A DNA stretch of 64,000 nucleotides from Tetrastigma voinierianum. Lineage: Eukaryota; Streptophyta; Magnoliopsida; Vitales; Vitaceae. The notes below the pieces were generated by a model. That model saw nothing but the letters and a program-made list of their open reading frames with translations, was not told the origin of the DNA and searched no databases. Location of the stretch: positions 248,001-312,000 of the forward strand of contig JAEQBH010001372.1 of NCBI GenBank assembly GCA_016808115.1. Direction: 5' to 3'. The position numbers and the translations under genes were made by a program. Position 1 is the stretch's first letter; every line of letters starts with the position of its first letter. This document shows positions 57,365 through 64,000 of this stretch, one piece after another.

Positions 57365-57520
57365 TAGTCGTCCTTCGCCGAGGCGAACTGTGCTTCTCTT
57401 AGGCAAGGACATGGGGCTTCTCTAAGAAGAAAGGGGCCTTCGCCTAGGCGAATGGGTCTTCCTAGGTGAGCCCGATGATGGGTTTTGTGGAGTTTCTAGT
57501 CCGCCTAGGCGAGCTTGTGA
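57365..57520. repeat. TTCGCCTAGGCGAA-type motif cluster in the LTR
   Basis: CTTCGCCGAGGCGAAC, CTTCGCCTAGGCGAAT, TCCGCCTAGGCGAGC and decayed forms (TTCTCTTAGGCAAG, TTCCTAGGTGAGCC) occur within about 150 bp. Confidence 0.85.
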
Positions 57521-57941
57521 CTGTGTTGAGGCCTGGGTTTATGGCCTGTTTAGAGGCAATTTTGTGACCCGGTTTGTGATTGTTGTGGCTTTCTTCGAGG
57601 CCATTATATGACTTTTTTGAGAGTTTCATTGCTTGAGTAAGGAGTGACATGTCTAGAGGTCAATGTATGTGTTCTAATGTATTGACATGTGATGAATTTC
57701 TATGTGCAAATGGCCATTACATGGTTTGATTGTGTGTGTGTCATTGCTTGAACATAAAATGACATGTCGTATGTTGATGTTGATATATGCGTGCATGATA
57801 TATTGACATGAATGAAATGATGTATGGAAGTCATATGCAGGTGATGTGATTTTCCATGACACCCGGTGAGCGGTGTGGATTGTGTTACACATGTAGCATT
57901 CATTATACATGTGTCATGGTATAACATGCAATGGTGCATTA

Positions 57942-57957
57942 CATTGCATATGCAATG
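57942..57957. repeat. Perfect 16-bp palindrome
   Basis: CATTGCATATGCAATG, in a stretch rich in TGCAT/ATGCA words. Confidence 0.95.
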
Positions 57958-59933
57958 GGACATCGCATGGAATGGGTGTGAGTGCATGGTTGAACAGAGT
58001 AACACGGTTGCATGAAAGGGTAAAAGAAAACTTGTGTCGTGTAATAGCAAGAAGGGTTAGATCTCCCTCGGGTGAAAGACCCGAACTGGTTCAAACACTC
58101 CCATAGTGAAAGTCCAAAAAGTGTTGGAAGGCGTGCGGAGCCTACGGTGGGACCCCGGAAATTCGCTGCCCACAAAAAACACGAGTTTGTATATAAATGA
58201 TCATTGAGGTGTAACATCCAAAAAGCTTTTGGTTTGAAAATAAATGAATTTGTTTGTAAAATAATCATTGGATATAATCCACAAATGATAGATTTTATTC
58301 ACACATTGGCATTCGCATTTTGTGGTAGGAGTCGGTGGGGCTCGGCGTAGTGCGTGATTGAGGTTGCGTTTGTTTTTTAAGTAATCTTTGAATAGAACTT
58401 TTTGTAAGAAGCATCTTTGAATAGCATAATAGCATTAAGTATTAAGTTGTTTTGTTTTTAACGTTAGGTAGTAGTAAGGATGATACTTGGAGCAGTTATT
58501 TTAGGATTCTGTCCTTTCTCTTTCTTAATGGCATATGTTTAATTTAATTTTAATCGGGTTTTTTAATGAGTTTGAGTTTATTTTCTCAAGTCGAATCTGG
58601 AGTTCGGAGATGTTACTCTGTAAAACTTGAGAAAATTAGAAATTTTCAAAAATAGTAAAATATTAATAAAAATAATAAATTGCCATAAGGGTTTAGGAAA
58701 GTTTAGAAAATTACTGCAGATCTCGAATAGCGAAGCAATTGCGCCATTAAATTCGTCTCGCGAAATCTAGTGACCCCGAAAAAGTTTCGTCGAATTACAT
58801 GAGACAACGGAAATTTTCGATATTACGGGTAATAAGTTGCGATGACTTCGAAGGATGAGATTTTTTCGATTTCGAGCGAAAGCGGATGAATGAAGCGATA
58901 TGAACCATATATCAAAATAATAATAATAAGCGAATCAGATTATATTTTAAAAATATTTTTTATTATTTATTTTATACTTTAATATAAATAATAATAATTA
59001 TTATGATATTAATAAATAATTTATAAAATATCATCTTATTTCTAATATAATTAATATAATAAAACAAATAAATATAAATAAATTTGATACAAAACAGACC
59101 TCCCATAGATGTTGGTTTGACTCTCTATCTCTCCATCTCTGTTTCTGCCTTTGATGAGATAGGTGATGCATCATGGCCAGGTCGGGAGGATGTCGCCGTC
59201 CAAACCCTCTCGTTGTCATCCCTAGTAATTAATATGTCTTGTTCTTAACTTTTTATTTAATGATGATTGAGTTTTGCTATTTTTGGAAAATGACTTTTTA
59301 CGAATAGAAAAAGTAAAATGTCCCTCACTTTTCTATTCGAGGAACTTTTAAAATTTCGACAATAAGTCGTAGAAAATTTTAAAAGCGAGCGAACAATCTT
59401 CAAAAAAGCGATAGCTTCGACATTAAGTGGCTCATGCTTTGAGTGCCATCTCGTTTATGGCATGACATGTAGGATTTCATAGTAGAAATTGCACGTTTTT
59501 ACTTGGAATGTGAATGTGAATTGTGGAACATGACCATTGCATGAACACTTAGGTGGAAAGTAGCTTCTATAGGAAAGATTTCTCTACTGGACGTGACTCA
59601 CCCTATATGGGAAAACATTTCAGGTGCAGGGTAGATACCGATGAACGGCTCACATTAGGAGCCACAATGATGAAGAAAGTCAGCTTGTGGCTTTGAAATT
59701 CTTTTGTAAAATATGTTGAGCAAACTGGCTTGACATGTATTTTTGGTGTAAAAGAATTGTAATTAAAAAGCATGTATTGTTTTAAATATACATATCTTAC
59801 GTATTTTGAAGAATATGGATAAATGGGTCCGATCGCGAAGACAAGACGATTAACCAGTGTCGGGTTATCGATATCCATGAGTTTTTCGTAGGTTGACGGT
59901 TAGTCAGCGGATCACGAGTGTTGGGGCGTTACG

Positions 59934-60088
59934 AGACGGAGTCCCAGGGAGCAAGAGGAGTTCTTAGGAATGACTCAGGGGAGTGGGAAGATGGCTTCAC
60001 AGCAAGGCTTTATGCAAGATGCTTTGGGTGTAAGTGTATTCCTTGGATAACCCCCCTTCTCCTATCACAAAAAAAAAAAAAAAAAAAA
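59934..60088 (+). pseudogene. L1-type LINE: RNase H continuation, 3' end and poly(A) tail
   Basis: After the LTR insertion the RNase H frame resumes with GARGVLRNDSGEWEDGFTAR, the strand following the first catalytic Asp in plant LINE RNase H domains. The coding part is cut short near 60020; TAACCCCCCTTCTCCTATCAC then leads straight to a run of about 20 A (60069-60088), a typical plant LINE 3' end. The RNase H therefore lacks its C-terminal half, by deletion. With one target-duplication copy ignored, the frames on both sides of the LTR are in register. Confidence 0.8.
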
Positions 60089-60678
60089 CGAAATTTTTTT
60101 CCAATTCTTTAATTGTTTTCGAAGCAACAGAAAACGCAGGCGTAGGAATAACCTCCATCTTATTTCTTATGAATAGCCTATTCTTCCTCATACGGCCAAC
60201 TTTACTTCTCATTATAATATTTGAAAATTCCCTCTTCTTCTTCATGCGACCAATTATAAATTTCGTCCAAAACTGCGACACAAACGAATTATTTTGACAG
60301 ATTTAGATGACATAAGACAAAAAATAAAAATAAAAATAAAACTTCTCTCAAACAAGTCGATAGGAAAACTATTACGGATATCGGCGTGTTTCAGAGCTCA
60401 AAAGGATGAAAAAATTTCCAATTTTTTTCTCTGTTCTTGAAAGTACCGGAATCACTTTTTAAATTACGGAGGGACTAAAAGAGATTTTATAAGGAAATAA
60501 TGAAAAGAAAAGGGAGATAAATTTTAAAAGTCAAAACAGGATGGGGTGTTCTGAAAAGTTTCCCAAAAAAAAAGGGGAAATACAGCCATAAAAATTATAT
60601 GAGACCCACGCCATTTACATTCCAAGAATTCTTCTCGACTTTCCCAATATTCTTTCATTTTGAGAAAAAGATTAATCA

Positions 60679-60721
60679 ACCTGAGTTTATTGCTCTTCTT
60701 TGAAAAGCAAGAAACTCAGGT
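60679..60721. repeat. Long-stem inverted repeat (potential hairpin)
   Basis: ACCTGAGTTT (60679-60688) pairs perfectly with AAACTCAGGT (60712-60721), and inside it TTGCT pairs with AGCAA after one unpaired base on each side, leaving an 11-base loop. Confidence 0.85.
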
Positions 60722-62080
60722 AGATGAAGATTTTATCAGAGTAGAAGAATATTCTCGGAAAATCATTCATTCCTCTGGTTGTGTGTTCTAAGTTGAAGAT
60801 CGCACAGAAGGCTTGCCCACCAGTATATCTTCGGTGGTAGTCTATGACAATCAAGAATTGAAACTGAAATTTTTTGAGGTCTTTTAATCAAATAATCCAA
60901 CTTTTTTCGTCGGTGGATACATCGTCTGGCCCTTTATTCAACGACGTAAAATGCTGGGGGTGTTTTCTTTGGGTCTTCAACTCTGTTTCCGACCTTTTCT
61001 CTTCTCCGGGTCTGTTTTCTTAGCCTGATTTTCTCACAAGTTGCGTAAAGAACTAACAAGAAATTCTATTCGTTTCTGCCAATTTATTCAACGGCGTTCA
61101 TTGAATTTGTTGTTAGTTCTTAATGGGACAATTAGGTGAGAAAACAACGCCCAAAGAGGGATAAACGGACCCGAAGAATAGAAAAAGGTGGGAAGCAGGG
61201 TTTGAAGGGATATGGGAAGGGAAAGCATGAGAGCCAAACGAAGAATATGAAGATGGAGGGGCTGAGGTATTATATAAAGAACAAAGTGAAATGTGGATGG
61301 TGATTCCCACTAATCTTTATAGCTGGGAAATGGATCGGATCGATTTGGATCTAGCTTTTTCGGATCCACTATCCGAGCCAAAATGGGTGAAACATTAAAA
61401 AATTTAAAATAATAATAAATAATAATTTTACAAATTTTATATTTTGTAAAATAAAGTTTTCTTTCAAATACTTATAGTTTATTTTTATGTTCTTTAATGA
61501 TTATGTCAAATAAATTATTTTAATTATATTTATGTATTTTTATTTTAAATTATTTTTCATATTTTTAATTTATTTATTAAAATTGAATTATTTAATAACT
61601 ATTATTTTTCTCTAAGCAACTATTTTATATTTTCAAAATATTAAAACTAATATTTTATGATTAAAATATTTAATCGTTAAAAACTAAAATAAAAGGGCCC
61701 AGTCAATGGCCGAATGCGAAGCCACTAATGAGCCACTGACCTATTCGGTCGGCCCGATGAGCCTTTGTTACATTCGGTTCCACCATTTTCCCAGTCCAGC
61801 CCTCAAAAAATACGGCTATAGTTGGCAGACCCATCAGACCAAGCCAATATTCCCACCTCTAGTAATCTTAGCCCTTCGATTCTAAAAGAGTATGATGGTC
61901 TAGCAAATTGCCTAAATCAAAGACACATTTGTGTTAACTTTGATCCTCGGCCTAAAAGAATATGATGATTTAAAATCAACACTGAAGTGCCAACTCTTCC
62001 TTTTGCAATCAATCAATAATGAACGTCTCTTTAATCCATTAACAAGGCTTCAAACCCTAGACCATGAAGAAAGGAGACTT

Positions 62081-62208
62081 ATGATGTAACCACTAAACCA
62101 TATCGTACATAATATGATCATAATTATATTATGGCAAAAAGTGTATGATGTAACCGCTAAACCATATCTTACATACTGTGATCAAAATTATATTATGGCA
62201 AAAAGTGT
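62081..62208. repeat. 64-bp tandem duplication
   Basis: Copies 62081-62144 and 62145-62208 start ATGATGTAACC and end GCAAAAAGTGT, with about five differences. Confidence 0.92.
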
Positions 62209-62547
62209 ATCATTTCTCATGTATGAAATTTTCATAAGAGTACATGCAAAGCATATTATCTCGTAAAATAATTTCTTTGACAACAATTCAAATCATATTC
62301 TCAAAATCATCACATAAAAATTCAAAAACTTATTTCAATGAATTATCATGAATGCAGCTCTGATATCAAAAGTAAACTTTAGAGATGAAAACTATCAATA
62401 AAAGCTCTTTCTTGTCAAATCATGAAATCATCAAAAGTATAACTTAAGTGGAAGTGTACTTGAATCCATAATGAATATGATGGTGAAAAGGGATTTATCT
62501 TAATCTTCAAACCTTGTAAGCAAAACTCAAGTGATTGGTTCTGATCT

Positions 62548-62592
62548 AATAATAATAATGATGATGATGATGATAATAATAATAATAATAAT
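62548..62592. repeat. (TAA)n/(TGA)n trinucleotide repeat
   Basis: Runs of ATAATA, then GATGATGATGATGAT, then AATAATAATAATAATAAT. Confidence 0.9.
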
Positions 62593-62858
62593 GTACTTAT
62601 TTATTGGATATATTAAATTTATTTATTGGAGATATCAAAGAAATCTTTTTTTATATTATTTTGTTGTGATTATAATTTGTAAAAAGAACTCCCATGGGTT
62701 TAAGGATGCAAGAAAAGTTTGAAGAAGATGATGGCTCAGGTTATGTAATAAAACTTTGTATAAGTGTTATGCAAAAACAATAAGCTTTTTACATATTGTT
62801 CCCAATTAGTATATATAATAAAATGACCAATGAGTTATAAAATTTAAAATTTTGTATA

Positions 62859-63165
62859 TGGTGTCATTTTCAAAAAATGACACCATAAATCTAAAATCAA
62901 AAATATTTTTTCAATATAGTGACACTTTTCAAAAACTGACACAAAAATCTAAAATTTGTATCATTTAGCTACTCCAGTAATTTTTTAAAAAATTTCATAT
63001 GGTGTTACTTTTCAAAAAATGACATCACAAATCTAAAACTAGCATTCTCAATTAAATATTTTTAATATGATGTGTCACCTCTCTGAACTTTATGTCATAC
63101 AGTGTCATTATTTTTTAAAAATGACACCAAAATTAATGACTCTATAAATTGTTTTTGTAACAGTG
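62859..63165. mobile_element. Hairpin-repeat array ending in a CACTA-like terminus
   Basis: Four inverted repeats of one kind: TGGTGTCATTTT/AAAATGACACCA at 62859-62885 (12-bp perfect arms, 3-base loop), decayed forms at 62919-62942, 63000-63027 and 63101-63128. The first three are followed by AAATCTAAAA. The array ends at 63151-63165 in GTTTTTGTAACAGTG, whose complement CACTGTTACAAAAAC resembles CACTA-superfamily termini, and subterminal repeats are expected there. The other terminus and any transposase are not seen, so the class assignment is tentative. Confidence 0.5.
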
Positions 63166-64000
63166 ATACAACTTCCATTGAGGATAAAAAGGAACTTCAA
63201 AGGTGTGACCTTGAAAGGTGGGACTGTTCAAGCCACATAAGTCTTATGATCATCAAGAGAGGCATTCTAGAAGATTTCAAGGCACTGTGCCTAATAAGTT
63301 TACTAATGCCAAGAGTTTCCTTTGAAGCTATATATTGAGAAATGCTTTGCAAAGAATGGTAAGGCTGAAAACAAGCACGCTTCTGGGAAGCTTGATTTCA
63401 ATGAGGTACAAAGTTAAGGAAATGCAAAAAGTTCCCTATGCATCATCAATTGAGAGTCTAATGTATGCACAAGTTTGTAATTCTCACCAGATGGATATCA
63501 CATTGTTGGAATTATTTGCAGATATTTGAGTAACTCAGATTGATCATCATTGAAGGCACCCAAATGTGTTATATGTATTTAATGGAACAAAAGATTACAC
63601 AAAAAATATTATAAAAATTATACCAATTTGAGATCATTGGTTATTTAGACTTAGATTTTGTTGGATGTCAAGACAGTAAGAGATTCACTTCTTGCTATAT
63701 TTATATGCTTGTTGGAGAAGCAATATGCTGAACGAGTGCTAAGTAGACACTCATAGTTTCTTCGACTATGGCAGTAGAATTTATTGCCTGTTATGAGGCA
63801 TCCAACCATGGAATATGGCTATGAAATTTTTTTCACTAAGCTGGGAGTTGTAAAAGTATTGAAAGCTCATTAAAGTTATTATTGTGCCAATAAATCGACA
63901 GTTATGTATTCTAACAACTATAGGAGCACTTCAAAATCAAAGCATAAAAAGATTAAGTTCCTTGTTGTTAAGGAAAGAGTTTAGAGTGGTCAAATGTTTA
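63166..64000 (+). pseudogene. Ty1/copia remnant: gag joined to RNase H by deletion
   Basis: 63200-63420 reads, across frames, HISLMIIKRGILEDFKAL and then LKTSTLLGSLISMRYK, the copia gag (UBN2-type) region. Directly after it, at about 63425, the frame reads MQKVPYASSIESLMYAQVCN, the RT/RNase H junction of copia pol, so protease, integrase and most of RT have been deleted. The RNase H follows in pieces: GTKDYT (about 63580), EFIACYEASNHGIWL (about 63775-63820), KLGVVKVLKAH (about 63840). The remnant continues past the window end. It also abuts the hairpin array at 63165. Confidence 0.82.

Larger units (their letters stand above)
56681..59933 (+). mobile_element. LTR insertion (Tekay-like) in the LINE, with a second LTR start inside
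   Basis: Opens TGTAAAACCCGAAAAAATTTG, ends GTTGGGGCGTTACGA, flanked by GACAG (56676-56680) and GACGG (59934-59938). At 58619 a second copy of the LTR start (TGTAAAACTTGAGAAAATTAG) begins; about 250 bp from each start match, including ATAAATTGCCGCAATATTATA-like, AGATCTCG and GTTTCGTCGAATTA words. The interval is therefore either two LTRs joined by a deletion of everything between, or an LTR inserted next to another. No gag or pol is present; ORFs at 57037-58268 are shadows. The (TGTC)-rich and ATG-rich stretch at about 57640-57970 is simple-sequence-like. Confidence 0.75.
60089..62858. other. Non-coding stretch without a recognised gene
   Basis: No supported coding sequence. Holds an inverted repeat (60679-60721), a 64-bp tandem duplication (62081-62208) and a trinucleotide repeat (about 62548-62592). 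The AT-rich interval 61390-61690 shows no structure I can name. Confidence 0.5.

Noticed and set aside
57700..58050. 116-residue minus ORF rich in His, Met and Cys
   Set aside because: Reads a simple ATG/TGCAT-rich stretch of an LTR; composition reflects the repeat, not a protein family.
62345..62370. GCTCTGATATCA as a minus-strand tRNA-Met primer-binding site
   Set aside because: Only 11 of 12 bases match and no LTR end or retrotransposon coding sequence could be placed beside it.

Overview
The window is flowering-plant nuclear DNA made almost entirely of old, broken and mutually nested retrotransposons. I see no intact host gene. The plant assignment rests on the lineages present: Athila-type Ty3/gypsy with tRNA-Asp-type primer-binding sites and a plant-specific ORF in the env position, Tat-type and Tekay/Del chromovirus Ty3/gypsy, L1-type LINE, Ty1/copia, and a possible CACTA terminus. 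Every polyprotein carries stops and frameshifts. The setting looks like gene-poor heterochromatin. The species cannot be named from sequence alone.

Layout. 1-3790: remnant of an Athila-like env-position ORF, then non-coding repeat-bearing DNA. 3791-10775: a minus-strand Tat-type pol split by a roughly 5.06 kb non-autonomous LTR element (4125-9189) that has no ORF. 10776-13558: no gene, but a 39-bp duplication, a 5 x 35-bp minisatellite and an AT microsatellite. 13560-13878: U5 and primer-binding site of a plus-strand Tat element.

13879-39990 is a minus-strand Tekay element. It is interrupted at 16438-34929 by an Athila-type solo LTR with target duplication GTACG. That LTR is interrupted at 16779-32229 by a Tekay-like LTR, and that LTR holds an Athila element (17524 to about 30912) with LTR, PBS, gag, PR, RT, RNase H, INT, env-like ORF and PPT. 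The same non-LTR-bounded reading frames resume on either side of the insertions, so the order of events can be read. 39990-41686 is the start of a minus-strand Athila-like element. 41687-53980 is another plus-strand Athila element, cut before its env-like ORF by a solo LTR (49556-52755, perfect TTCGA duplication). 53985-54449 is an LTR fragment against an AT microsatellite. 56290-60088 is an L1 RNase H tail with poly(A), split by an LTR insertion (56681-59933). 62859-63165 is a hairpin array ending in a CACTA-like terminus. 63166-64000 is a deleted Ty1/copia coding remnant.

The signal that stands out beyond ordinary annotation is that several unrelated LTR families each carry their own cluster of a short self-complementary motif: TGTCGCGACA, a TTTCGCTAGCGAAA type, an AACGTCGCGACGTT type, a TTCGCCTAGGCGAA type, and UUCG-loop hairpins. 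In four LTR families the cluster ends just upstream of a TATA-like box, and in two Athila elements the motif recurs ahead of the env-like ORF. In addition, one Athila LTR family ends in tandem repeats each of which starts with a copy of the tRNA-Asp primer-binding site. All functional readings are inferences from sequence.
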